Assembly: GCA_964035545.1 (NCBI GenBank)
Contig: OZ037766.1
Coordinates: 10,921,722-10,985,721, forward strand
Direction of reading: 5' to 3'
Source: Bugula neritina
Taxonomy: Eukaryota > Bryozoa > Gymnolaemata > Cheilostomatida > Bugulidae
Length of the DNA stretch: 64,000 nucleotides
In this document: piece by piece, positions 36,027 through 48,287 of the stretch
Layout of the letters: every line of letters begins with the position of its first letter
How positions within the stretch are numbered: position 1 is the stretch's first letter
Notes under the pieces: generated by a model
Seen by the model: only the letters and a program-made list of their open reading frames with translations
The model's database searches: none
What the model was told of the DNA's origin: nothing
Position numbers and translations under genes: made by a program

Positions 36027-39000
36027 CTACATTTGCTGTGTAGAGTTTCCATTCCATGTATTTTGATCATCACCATCGGGAGACAAATCCGAAAGTCGAC
36101 CAACTCTCCTACGCGACCTTTCTGATGGCGAATCAGAGCGCTGCGTATCCTGTTGCTGATTCCTATAATGAAATTATTTAGCCAATGAAGTTACTGCAGT
36201 AAATAAAATCCTTAATAATTATATAACATAGCCAACGTAGCCTGTGTAGAAAATCAAGGTCACACAGGGGTCGACATCAGCTGACAAGATACAAAATACA
36301 CGCATCACAAGAAAAATATTTATTTTCAACATTTGAAGATAGGTTTTTAATATTAGCACACTTATTGCAAAAGGTCGCAAAACATTCACAAAATATCAAA
36401 AGACTGCTTATTTGTTGTTTCCAGTCTTACAAGCATTTGTGATGAAACCTAGACCATATGAAAAAGAGGCTAAGAATATTGCTGTTGGATAAAATCATCC
36501 AATGGCCGAATAATTTGTTATAATAAAAATATCCTTACTAAAGTGTAGAGAGACGAACCTGAATTATTATTCAAGTTTGGAGAAAAGAAAAACAGCTTTA
36601 ATGAACTATTCTAAATTGAAAAATTGAAGAAACAAACAAGCTGAGAATTATGGTAATGTCATATCTCACCCATCAGCTGGAGTCCGTGTCTGTACACTTT
36701 CATTAGAGCGAGCAGGCTGGGCTGCACCAAATATGAATCTCTGTATATATTGCCATATTAGAATAAGGGGAGCGAATATAGCATTGAATATCATGGTTAG
36801 AGAGCCAGTAGAGGCAGATTTGACAGCACCACTTCCTGAAGCCTAAAAATACAATAGGGTACACAGTCTACGATTTTGATGCTGTTGGCAGTTTAGAGGG
36901 TAGCCCCTTGGCAACACCACAAACCTTCTAACCAATAAACCTATGTTCGATGCCATTCTACTTGCAGCTACTGGTAGAGCTTGAAACGTAACATACTGCA
37001 ATGTTGAATTGTTTTATCATTCTAATGGCTATTATAAGAGGTTAAATAGGAAGTCTTTACGAGACTGTTGATGGTAATTTACTAGTCATCTTTACAATTC
37101 ACTGATAACTGCAAGTACTCAACCTCTACAAATATCCGACAATAAACTGTTAGTAATTGTACAGTTTGGTTCGAGCCTATCAATTTTGTAAAGCAGTGTT
37201 ACGCAATAAGTCTTATAAAGCTATATTCAAAATATATGAATTGTATATACTTCTCACTAAGCAAATACCAAATATGAAAACACTAGCATGCAAAATTCAG
37301 AACTTCCTTGAAAAATAATGGCAAGTCCCATCCCAACAAGAATCATTCATCATCAATGACTAAAACTCTAATTTACCAAAGCTTTGGGAAATCTCTTTGA
37401 ATGAGAAGCCAACAATTCTTTTTTGTGAACATATTATATTCACCTAGCTTATTCCATAGGAGAAAGTAATATAACGCAGCTGTGCAGACTTTAAGTATAA
37501 CTTTCTATGCCTTTCTCTAGAGCATGTGTAAGACAAATGTTTACTAGAATGTAATCAATTTTCAAAGCCAGGTATCGATTACTTTTACTATTATATACTG
37601 GATGAACCCAATACCAGATTTGAAACATAAAATCTGCGATACCCTTCCTATCAACACCTGACTTGGCCCCTTCAAATCCTAGCCCTAATACACACACATT
37701 TTGCAATACCTACCTACATTGGAAAAACCTTCTAACATAACTGAGTGCTGGAAAGGTAAGTACATGTGACTACATACCGGTGGAAGTACTAGCAGTGCGC
37801 TGGTAGGAACTAAAGACAAGGTCCTGAATGAACTCGGGTAATCATTGCCTTCAAACACTCTCCGGGGATATACAGCAGCTAGTCTGAAATTTCTACCCAT
37901 GGGATGGGATGGATGCTACAACACAATGACATACACAAGTAGGAAATTAACCTGGTATCTTTTAAAGTGCATTCAATTACGATACTTGAAAAAGCCAATA
38001 CTTTTAAAATGCATATATATAATTTAGCTCTAGTAGGTTAGCGTTAGTTCTTGTCATTTTTCAAATTTTTTTGGCACTACATTTGATGAAAATATGTGAG
38101 AAATGGCGTATACTGCAGTGTAACAGCCATGTAAGGGTGCTCGTTGCACTGACATACAGCTACGTGATAGCAGAATTAACTGGAGCAGAGTGAGTTGGTA
38201 CACAAAGCAAGATGTAGCATTAAATGACTTGTATTAAAACTACAGTTGATAATTTATATGTACTATATATTATAATACGGTCTGGGTAGAGCCACAGAAA
38301 TCACTTAGATACCAGCAGCAGAGTAGCTGCCAATAATGGAATATTTTACCGATACACAAAAATGTACTTTATGCTTGTATAATCAAAAGCTGAAAGCAGT
38401 GACACAATACATGCTATTGTAGTCCACTGTTCAACAGTATATGGTATGAAAAGGCTGAAAGAGAGCACCAGTCAGGCAAAGTTGAAAGACTGTAGGAAGT
38501 AGAAACTCTATCTCACTCACGGAGACAAGGAAGTCCCAGGCAGCCTGCAGCGTGTCATCGGCATCAAATATATGGTTGATAGTAGAGCCATCAGGGAGTC
38601 TAAACTGTATGCGAGCTCTTTGACTGCAACCAAAGGTGAATTTTCAATATACTACATAACAGCACACACATGACAAAAGTACCAATTGATATGCAATACC
38701 AATGACAGTCAATTAGAGTTTTTATCATTGAAAATTGAGTTGAATAAATAATGCTCACTGTTTTCTTAATATAATTTTCAGAAAGCTATGCCTAAGTTTA
38801 GTGAAAAACAACAATTTTTAAACTCTTATTCATATTATATCCAAAATCTCTACATTGTTAAGTATTGTATTAGTAGTTAACCCTCAACATTTATAACTCA
38901 TGAAACAGTAGAAAGATTATTGCTGTGAAAATTCAAATACCCAACATTGACTTAGAAACCATCACCATCATAGTACACTAATACATGGGTACACACTATC

Positions 39001-42000
39001 AATATTTTAGCATATCACTACAGGTGGGGGGGGAGCGTAGAGAGAGGCATTGATATTACCTGTTAGCAACAGCTATTCTTGCCGCTTCTTCAGACTCCTT
39101 TGCTAACTTCTCCTGCTGCTTTTTTAGTAGTTCTTCTTCTTTTGCTGCCTTTTCTTGTTGATACTTCGTATTTCGGGCCTCTCTGACAAAAAATGTTATG
39201 ATCTCATCTTTACAATATAATATCTAATAACCAACTCAAAGCTGGAGAAAATAGCATTTAATTTTTAGCTAGACATACCTATCCTTTCGTATTTGCTCTT
39301 TAACCTTTTCCCTAGCAATTCTTGTTTCTTCTTTTTCCTTTCGCAAAGCATCCCTGGTTTCCTTAGCTTCCTTTTCAGCCTGATATTGTTTCAACTTTTC
39401 AAGATCTTTACCCATGCGCCGTCTTTCAATTTCAGCAGCTTGAGCTTTCTGCCAAAAAACATGCTGTAATAACCAGGTTACATTCTGCGTGCATTACGTG
39501 CAGCAGCGTGTGAAAGGTACGTACCTGTTTTTCTTCCTCTAGTTTTTGTTTCTGTTTCTCTTCAATCAATTCTTTTACTCTACAACATACATGTTATACT
39601 AATCAAAACACATGTAATCATTCATTATATTAGTGATACCCACATGTAGCTCCAGTGATATTAACTATGTATATTGCCAGTATACCTCTGAACTTTCTCA
39701 TCTAAATTCTCTGCCGTACTGTCTCCAACTGCTCCACCGACAGCACCTTCAGACTCTGATGCCACTGCTAGAAATCACAAATTGGAGCAAATTCTATTGT
39801 GCTGAACCGGTAAACACACGGCCAAACCTTAATTAGTGCAACAAAATGTTTACATGAGTTAGCAAAAATTAAATAGCTCTAAAAAATTGCCCCAAACAGT
39901 GTCTATGATGTCCAATTGTCAATTAGTAAACCTAACAATTAATCATTAATCATAAAGTAGAAAACTAGTCTGAGTATTCAGGACCTCGTACAAAGACCCA
40001 ACATATCAATTGCTATGACTTTATTCCCCACTAGCTATAATTTTATTTTATTTCAAGTTTCTAAAATATATGACACAATTTATACCATCAACAAAGTTTT
40101 ATTTCATATGTGATATAAAGATGTTATTTTTTAGATTAGTTCTGATTAAAACAGAGAAAAATACTTGAGAGGTATTTTAAACAATATTATGAGTATGAAC
40201 TATATTATTATGTATATGTTATATAATATGCATATGTATATGTTATATGAATATGTTATATGAATTAAACGTATTACCAGTTGCACTTTGTGGAGAGGGA
40301 GAGACAGATGGTTCTGCTGTTGGTTGAACAGGTTCTGGCTGTTCTGGGCTCTGCTGTTCAGATGGTCTCTGTGTATTATAAATAAATAATACCCTAAATT
40401 CAACTGTTAAGGCTTTTCAGCAGCATATCAAAAGTTAATATTTTGTGCTTTAAAATAATATTACTTGGAAATTAAAAGTGGTAAATTGTATTGCAGCACA
40501 GATTGTGTTTTAGTTTGTTGTCTTCAGTGAACCCTGAACTTAAAGCCAAGATATGTGAAGTGTTGCTATATTATATCATACTAAAATATGCTACCTTTAC
40601 ATTTACTACTACTACCACTACTACTACCACTACTACGACCACTACTACTACCACTACTACTACCACTACTACTACTATCACTACTACTATCACTACTACT
40701 ACCACTACTACTACTACTACCACTACTACTACTATCACTACTACTAGCACTACTACTAGCACTACTACTACCACTACTACTACCACTACTACTACTATCA
40801 CTACTACTATCACTACTACTACCACTACTACTACTACTACCACTACTACTACTATCACTACTACTAGCACTACTACTAGCACTACTACTAGCACTACTAC
40901 TAGCACTACTATTAGCACTACTACTACCACTACTACTAGCACTACTACTACTACTACTACTAGCACTACTACTACCACTACTACCACCACTACTACCACC
41001 ACTACTACCACCACTACTACCACCACTACTACCACCACTACTACCACCACTACCACGACCACTACTACCACCACTACCACGACCACTACTACTACCACTA
41101 CCACGACCACTATTACTACCACTATCACTACTACTACTACTACTACCACTACTACTACTACTACTACCACTACTACTACTACTACCACTACTACTACCGC
41201 CACTACTACTGCTACTACTACCGCTACTACTACCGCTACTACTACCGCTACTACCACCGCTACCACTACCGCTATTACTACCGCTATTACTACCGCTACC
41301 ACTACCGCTACCACTACCGCTACCACTACCGCTACCACTACCGCTACTACTACCACTACTACCACTACTACTACTACCACTACCACTACCACCACCACTA
41401 CTACCACCACCACCACCACCACCACCACCACTACCACTACTACCACTACTACCACCACTACTACCACCACTACCACGACCACTACTACCACCACTACCAT
41501 GACCACTATTACTACCACTACCACTACTACTACCACTACCACTACTACTATCACTACTACTACTACTACTGATGCTGCTGCAGCAAAATCCTAAAGAAAA
41601 TCACCTGTGGCAATGTTGATAATGCTTTTTCCATTAACTCTTCTTTTAGACAGCAGCCCAGCGTAACAAGAAGCTGTCCATTTGAGCTGATGAAATGTGT
41701 GCTGGGAATTGAAGTGACGGTGTCTAGAAAATCTTAAGGAAACTTAACGAAATTACTGCTACATCTAATTTAACAAGTAGCCGGGCAATACTTTCAAAAT
41801 TTAAACCACTAAGCTACATTATATAGACTTACATAGAGCATGCAACTTCTAATAAAGTGATAAAAAGGATACAAATCTGTGAGAATTGTTGTCCACCAAT
41901 GCTACAAAAACAAAATCAAAATGATTCTGGTTGACATGCTACCAAGTAACTACTCTGCTTTATATAACATTATCTGCGAATAGTCGAGTTTGAAATCTCA

Positions 42001-43307
42001 ATCACCTATACAAGTGTAAAGTTGGTGGAGTTCCATAATTATTTCACCCAACAATTTGTAAAGTTCTACATCTTTAGAAAGCAAATACTTGTATAATCAA
42101 TAGTATTTTTGCATTGTTTTCTAAAATATAGGAGGTCAAGCAAGCCATTTTTGCCATCCCATATGATTTAACTTTTGTTTTAATGAACATATCTTTACAC
42201 CTAACGAATCCCCAATTTATCAAGCTTCCTTATGATACGATAGGTGGCAGGCAGCTGAAGTTATAAATAGCTTACAAAAATGTTTGCCATGCAAACGAAA
42301 GTAAACCAAGGTTGACTTGACTGGCTGATGACTTGAAATACTGCCACGATTATTACTCAAAAAAAAGATTAGCCTGAAAGGTACTTCCTAAATTAACAAA
42401 ATAAACACACCTACCTATCTTTTGAAAGCATTAAGGGTATGCATAATCTATCAATAAATATCTGTGTGATCTCCTCATCTTCCCAGACTTTATTCATTTG
42501 CTTAGATTCCTCACCATCATCTGAGTAAAGGTAGCCACATTTGAACATTTTATTTAAAATATAATCTTATCAATTGTTTTTTCTCATCTGCAACTAAACA
42601 ACTGTAAACACCATGAGAAATCAGTTTCCTAGTTACCTTCGCTTTTTAAATTTAAAATGAACAAAATATGTTTATTTTCAAACATGTCCCAAATAAGAGC
42701 AGTGCACTGTGCATAAGCATTCTTTAAAAATGGGTAGCTTTGTGCCATAATACTATGTTAATAAGGGAAGCACCTGCCAGCTGTATTTCAGTGTTAAATG
42801 CTAGCGGAGCATTCAGTTTCAATTCTTGAGAGATATCACTATGACTATCAGTATGAGTACGACTATGAGTACGAGTAGTTAGTGTCAGTAATGCAACTGT
42901 TACTCATATTCATTATTCATAACAGTGATAACTCACTAGACACTACTGACTACGTCTACTGACACTATTACTGTTAGTGTTACTCAGTGTTGGTGCTACG
43001 CCTACTGTTAGTGTTAGTGTCACTGTAAGTGTTACTGTTAGTGCTATAGTTACTAATACTAATACTAATAGTGTTAGTGTTGGTTACTGTTAGTAGCACG
43101 TTAGTGTTATTGTTAGAGTCGGAACATTGACACAGTGACAGAGTCAGAGTGAAGCTAGACCTAAGATAAGAGTAAGACCTGTCCGTGTCAGTGTGAGTGT
43201 CACTTAGTCTAACTCTAAGTCTTACCAAAAACATACACAACAAGTACTCCACCATCTGTTTTACATTGAGATATTGCAGATACGATATTGCCAGTATGCC
43301 ATTTCAT
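36027..43307 (-). CDS. UBXN4: UBX domain-containing protein 4 (erasin), ERAD factor
   Basis: ER-membrane adaptor that recruits the p97/VCP ATPase for ER-associated degradation. Thirteen exons (minus, 5' to 3'): 43307-43226, 42520-42415, 41901-41873, 41723-41605, 40368-40278, 39767-39686, 39579-39525, 39448-39279, 39182-39060, 38623-38521, 37915-37778, 36842-36670, 36162-36027; 1407 nt, 468 aa (human 508). Residues 1-112 are a thioredoxin-like domain (MKWHTGNIVSAISQ, QFSQIYTVTSIPSTHF). A low-complexity Pro/Gln/Glu linker follows, then a long charged coiled coil (residues about 170-285). The UBX domain spans about 287-366 (RIQFRLPDGSTINHIFDADD, RNFRLAAVYPRRVF). The hydrophobic segment MFNAIFAPLILIWQYIQRFI is the membrane hairpin, and a Ser/Arg tail ends it. 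The 29-nt exon 3 is followed by a likely U12-type intron. Minus-strand AATAAA at 35934-35939. Confidence 0.93.
40604..41575. repeat. Approximately 970-bp ACT-type trinucleotide array in UBXN4 intron 4
   Basis: Continuous trinucleotide array, ACT on the plus strand, with interspersed ACC, ATC, AGC, ACG and CGC/CCG triplets. The plus strand is nearly free of G. A higher-order duplication with a 120-bp period is visible: 40643-40770 recurs at 40763-40890. It ends about 25 bp from the UBXN4 exon 4 donor, so the pre-mRNA carries the complementary AGU-type repeat. The long open frames over it (304-367 codons of Thr, Val or Leu/Pro) are artefacts of the repeat, not genes. Confidence 0.97.
41724..41872 (-). 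other. Likely U12-type (minor spliceosome) intron 3 of UBXN4
   Basis: The donor reads GTATCCTTTTT, matching the strict U12 donor consensus RTATCCTTT. About 12-20 nt before the TTTTCTAG acceptor lies TTTCCTTAAG, close to the U12 branch-site consensus TTCCTTRAY. The intron is 149 nt. Every other intron in the window has a U2-type donor. Confidence 0.7.
42830..43200. repeat. Degenerate GTTAGT/ACTATG repeat cluster in UBXN4 intron 1
   Basis: Imperfect hexamer-like runs such as ACTATGAGTACGAGT and GTTAGTGTTAGTGTCACTG, with many inverted ACTAAC/GTTAGT pairs. It accounts for the open frame on the minus strand rich in Ser/Thr/Asn. Confidence 0.65.
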
Positions 43308-44391
43308 TTTTAAAAAATGGTAGTCTAGTTGAAAGCTTAATTTAATAGATACTGCAAAATTTAAAATTTTATGTTCAACTAAAACTGACACTTGAGTGAA
43401 TTATTTCTTCTACAGTTTCTACACGGACAAAAATTAGTTAGATACAGCGAGCCAACATAACGCTCTTTGGACAAAAAGACTAGAATTATATAAAAAGCTC
43501 TGACCAATAGTAGACAAGAATTAATTTTTACTAAAAGCAGCACCAAGTTGGTGGTTACTAAGTGCAATAACATGTAAGAATCAAGTGTAGAGTTAGTTAG
43601 GTGGTTTAAATTTAAACTTTAAGCCTCAACTCTTTATTTGAGACCCCGAACTACTGCATTGAAGTGGTTACTAACTTGGCACCCCCTTTAGCAACTTTTC
43701 AGATTAAACTCTTGTTTGAAAGTGGCTCAAGACTCAAGTCAAATATTAGTACGGTATTACTATACTGTACAAGTTCCTCTAAACAATTATACAAGTAAAC
43801 TTATGCCAAAAAAGACAGTGACAGTGTCGAGTGCTAGGCCTAATAAACTATAAACTTGTAAACGTGGGGCCTGCTGTCAGTATTACTATTAGTAACAGTT
43901 CTAGTCACAGTAACTGTAAGGCTGTTTAGTGTTTAACTTTGACTTTGAGTATAAAATAAAAATTAAATTACTGTTAGACATCAGTAAAACTAAATAACAT
44001 TAAGTTTAACAATCACGTTAAAATTTAATAATTAACTAAATAACTTTAAGACTTAAAATTAATAATAAAGTATAGCATAAAACTAAGTGTTAGAAGTATA
44101 AGAGCTAGAGTTGAGCGTGAGATTATATGAAATTAAAATTATCAACATAGTCATAGTGTATTAATATTATACTTATAGTTATAGTCATACTGATAGTGAT
44201 ACTCAGTATCAGTATGGCGTGTAGTCACTAGTGGTACTGATAGTAATAGTTCATAAATATAATATTGATGCAACTTGAAGTTGATAGTTTAAAACAGAAA
44301 TTACAGAATTAAGTGATTGACTAAAAGTAAATTTAGCAATAGTAAATAGCAATAAGTTAGTATAAGCAAATAGATACTGATAGTAATGACC
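43308..44391. promoter_or_regulatory. Divergent UBXN4/CHRAC1 promoter region
   Basis: 1.08 kb separates the two start codons. It must hold both promoters if no further 5' exons exist. AT-rich, with a degenerate GATAGT/AGTCAT repeat at about 43870-44240. No TATA box stood out. Confidence 0.45.
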
Positions 44392-45964
44392 ATGGCAGCA
44401 GAATATAAAATTAAAAGAGAACCTAAACCTGAGCTCTTGCTGCCAGTATCACGTGTACGCACTATTATGAAAAGTTCTCCTGATGTCGAAAATATTTCTC
44501 AAGATGCCCTAACTGCTGTGACAGCTGCTACCGTAAGTTGATAATGAAAATAATAATTCATAATAATAATTTATAATTCATAAAGTATATAACTATAGAT
44601 AGTTATTATTAATAATAATTTAATAACATCATCTATATGATTCGGTGTAATTCTAATAGTAATTATTGTAAAGCTTACTGAAGCTTCAAATCTTAGTGTG
44701 TGACTTAATTCATCAGCTTTAACGTTGTACAATATTTAATGATGATGATGGATAAAATTTAGCTGAGTGATATGAAGTTTATGATAAATTATATGCCTAT
44801 TTTATTGTTTTATGCCAACAGTATTGATAGTTGAACTAATCATATTTTTTAACGTATCTACATCATATCAGTATTATAATTATAAGATGTTCTATTAATG
44901 AGGTTAACAAAAGTTAAAATATTGCAGTTGCCATGTGCAATACTGTGTTAATATTGTAAATTTCACTACTTTGCTTTTCTTATCAAGGGGTCATCAGCAG
45001 TGATTTTTTGTCAGCAAAACTAGTAACAAATGTACAAAATTGTCGCTTAATGGCGTGTCATAATTTTTAGGAACTTTTTGTCAAAGACCTTACACAAAAA
45101 GTGTACAAGCTGATGCCTCAAAAAGATATGGGTATAACTTACAATGATGTAGCAGCTTTAGTGAACAATGAAGATTCTTATGGATTTCTTGATGGTAAGC
45201 AAGATGTTAACCCATTTTTATTGAATGCATACATAACTGGTGTTATAACTTTTTTTGCCAAGTAAGTCAAACAAATAATTATAGTGTAGTAACTTGTGGG
45301 TCGAATGTAATTAAGGGTAGAACATAACTCTTATATGAGAAGAACAAATGGTGTTATAGTTGCCAAGAGTATCAATCTTTATTGTGTAGTGGATGCTTTA
45401 ATGGGTAGCCTGTATCAGGCGAGCTCCAGTAGTAGACTAAATCTACTCTGCGGAGCTCGCCTGCTTTTATACCAAAATAGGCTAGAAAAATGGTTTACAG
45501 AACAAAAGAAAAGTAGACAAAGAATCCTTTGTTCTCATCCTGTCCGAAAATCGGGAGTCCGAACATTGGGCATCCGATAATCGGAACCTGGTTCGATTAT
45601 CGGGAGCCCGAAAATCGGCAGTCCCAATTTCGGACAGGATGAAATTACGTGATCATGTTACATAAGTCTATAAAAATGAAATCGGAACAAGGTAATTACA
45701 CACGATAAAACATAAGGAAAGACAACTCTACAATGTACGCATTTCTACCACAATAGGAATCATAAATCTTGTAACCACTTTCATATATGAGCACACTTGT
45801 GTTTTCTTCTGCTAATTTTAATATGTTCTTATTTGTTCATAATTTGTTCGGTTTTAGACATTATTCCAAGGAAAACAATGGGTAGAGATATATTAAGTCA
45901 ATTAAAAAATAAAAATGACATTGAAGACGATGAAGATTTAAAATCAGAAGCTGTGGGAAGTTGA
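44392..45964 (+). CDS. CHRAC1: Chromatin accessibility complex protein 1 (histone-fold)
   Basis: Small histone-fold protein that pairs with POLE3/CHRAC17 in the ISWI-containing CHRAC remodelling complex and in DNA polymerase epsilon-type contexts; nuclear. Three exons: 44392-44532, 45071-45194, 45858-45964; 372 nt, 123 aa (human 131). The histone fold starts at about residue 17 with LLPVSRVRTIMKSSPDVENI, continues through ALTAVTAATELFVKDL, and ends at GITYNDVAALVNNEDSYGFL and DIIPRKTMG. An acidic tail (NDIEDDEDLKSE) follows, as in CHRAC15/CHRAC1. Start ATG is in the context GACCATGGC. AATAAA at 46333-46338. All junctions are GT-AG with consistent phase. Confidence 0.93.
45416..45463. repeat. 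Hairpin with perfect 12-bp arms in CHRAC1 intron 2
   Basis: CAGGCGAGCTCC and GGAGCTCGCCTG are exact reverse complements. An inner AGTAG/CTACT pair extends the stem. GC-rich compared with the surrounding intron. Confidence 0.85.
45535..45642. mobile_element. Fold-back element with 15-bp perfect terminal inverted repeats
   Basis: TCATCCTGTCCGAAA (45535-45549) and TTTCGGACAGGATGA (45628-45642) are exact inverted copies. Internally, repeats of the form ATCGGGAGTCCGAA and a central near-palindrome CCGATAATCGGAACC/GGTTCGATTATCGG make almost the whole 108 bp able to fold on itself. No coding capacity. Likely a MITE or other fold-back element; no target duplication was confirmed. Confidence 0.75.
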
Positions 45965-46338
45965 GGTGATGTGGACTTGCATGATTAGGAACATCTCTCT
46001 GAAAAGTTTTATTCAGACAACATTTTGGAAATTTGTTTTATAGTTGATAAGCTTTTTGTTATCTGTAATTGTATGTACATTTCATGTACTAGCATGGTTT
46101 GTTAAGTGATATTCATTTAAAAGGAATATATCTTTAATAAGTTGGTTATAATTGTTTTGACACTCAATATTTTACTGCGTTCAACTTATAACATGATGCA
46201 TAAAGCTTTACAGTTGAAATTTTTTTTCAGAGTGCAACAAAGTGGTAAAATACATAACATAACTTGTTTTCAAAATATTGGCATATGCCATATATAGCTA
46301 CCCCAGTATGCTTTGTAAGCTCAGTGCTACACAATAAA

Positions 46339-47897
46339 GTTCATGAACAATTTTATTCATGTAAACTGTTGAGTGACTGTGCAAGACTGTGAAGAGCAGT
46401 CCATCAATATAAACATAGAGTGAATTATACAGGCAGCATAGCAAGGCTAGAGTTCTAAGCATAAAACTTGCTTTATGAGTATTAGTTTTGATTGGTAATA
46501 CTAGTTGATACTACCAATTTTCATACACAACAACTATTTCAGAGCTAATCTAGTTTGGCAAAATTTTCTCTGTTGAAATCAGATCATATTTTTTATTTAA
46601 AACTCATTTAGTTAACTTGATACTCAGACTATTGAACTTCTCATTCCAAGATCCAGTCAAGATTTTTATTATAAATTATAGCAAACAAAAGATATCTATA
46701 ATTTTAGTATAAAGTTATGAAAGATATAGGTTGAAAACTAACTGCCTTTTTCAAACAACTGATAATTAAAAGCATTAATTGGACTATAAAATAATACTAT
46801 AATATGTTTGATGAAACGTTGTCTTAGAAGTATTTACTAAGAAATGTCTTATTATTAGTTTTACTATATCACTTTAGAATTATTTGCTGAAACCCAAACA
46901 TTCTTATAGCTACTAGGCAGGTAGTGCTCTCCTTAGACTTTAAAAAATAGATTTATTGTTTTCACAGTGTATAGAGTGAGCAAAGTATTTGCTTAATAAT
47001 TGGTATTTGTTGTCATCAATTTATTATTTGCTAATTTATAGTTGCTTGCTTGAATTTAGTTTTAGTTATAAAAATTGGGACAAGGTGGCCAGATGCTATC
47101 TTTCTTATAATAATGAAATATTATCTCATCTTCAATATGCATACTATAATATTATAATTTTATTATTTATAGAGCAATGTCTATGTTTACAGCATTGGTA
47201 AGTCAAAATCCAGACGAAATGTGAAAAATCAATCTGCTCTTGTATATTCAAATAAGTTATTGATTGTGTCAAAACAGAAATCCTACAGACAGAGTATAAT
47301 ATATTACCTGCACAAAACAAACTATTTCACTGTATTAGAGATTCACTTAAATCAATAGCGACATTAGCTATATTACCACTTACCAGTGTTTTCTCTATCC
47401 ATACTTTTACCACTTAGAAGCAGTATAGTGGAGAAATTGAGATAGCCTAAGTTCTTTAATTTTGTTATTAAATTTTAGTTTGGGGCCATAAGTTCTTTTG
47501 CTACATTTTTAATCTAGAACATAGGCTTTTCTCAGTTTCTACATTACTAGATATCTACATCTACTTCCACTACTTCTTCTAAATATAGTTCACTTAAACA
47601 GTTTTGAATCAAGATTGTTGTTATTCAACTATGGATAACTGAACTTCACACGTGGTGAAATATTATTCAAAAAGTTTATGTGATCTATATAATGTGTATT
47701 GTGGTGGAATATAAATCAAATTAAAACTGATATAGATCGATTCACATTTTGGGAGCTTCTTAAATCCACCATTATGCTGTCTTAAATAATCATAGTGAAT
47801 GAATGCATAATTTTACATATCATTAGTGTAATCTAGATCAGTCAGGCAATAGTCATTGGTAATGTGTTGTCAGGTGCTGTCCAATAGTAGTAGCTGG
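46339..47897. other. Intergenic spacer CHRAC1 to TMEM145
   Basis: Both genes run on the plus strand. Apart from a MITE-like repeat at 47420-47549 nothing was recognised; ORFs are short and AT-driven. Confidence 0.5.
47420..47549 (+). mobile_element. MITE-like repeat copy C
   Basis: Left end GCAGTATAGTGGAGAAATTG and right end CTCAGTTTCTACATTACTAG are inverted repeats. Shares GAGATAGCCTAAGTTCTTTA, AGTTCTTTTGCTACATTTTT and TCTAGAACATAGGCTTTTCT with copies A and B. Confidence 0.7.
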
Positions 47898-48067
47898 TAT
47901 AAAAGCCATGTGCTTTGGTTCAATTTTTAGCTGCCTGTACAATTTGAACCAGCAGTATATTATCTTGCAGCCAACACTGAACTTCCGGTCACTATTCCCT
48001 AGGAGTTGTGTGATCTTTTGGCAAGCTGTTGAGCAGTGTTATATAGTATATGGAGCAGTTTCTAAAG
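47898..48067 (+). promoter_or_regulatory. Possible TATA promoter and 5' non-coding exon of TMEM145
   Basis: TATAAAAG at 47898 would place a start near 47928. A putative donor GTGAAT at 48068 and acceptors ending at 48266 or 48274 could join this to the coding exon at 48288. Inferred from signals only. Confidence 0.35.
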
Positions 48068-48287
48068 GTGAATAATGATGCATTATGCATACATTGATTT
48101 TATTCTTTTGTCTCCAGCAAGCGCTAGGCATACTTGAGTTTGTGTGTTGTTGTCTTGTTTCTATGTTACTATTGTTAGTAAAGAGCCTATATGAAATGGG
48201 CTAATCAACTAGCCATTACTATGCTTCACTGTTAGCCTTCTTCGTTTTCTATACTCGTTAAATTAGTTATTTAGTTGACGCTCAAAG

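Noticed and set aside
40491-41594. Open frames of 304-367 codons coding poly-Thr, poly-Val or Leu/Pro on both strands
   Set aside because: They are translations of a trinucleotide array that is open in several frames on both strands, inside a UBXN4 intron.
42780-42870. Alternative UBXN4 exon ending in CTGGCAG|GTGC on the minus strand
   Set aside because: It also splices in frame to exon 2, but it lies in degenerate repeat. Exon 43307-43226 gives the expected N-terminus with its beta-strand GVLVVYVF.
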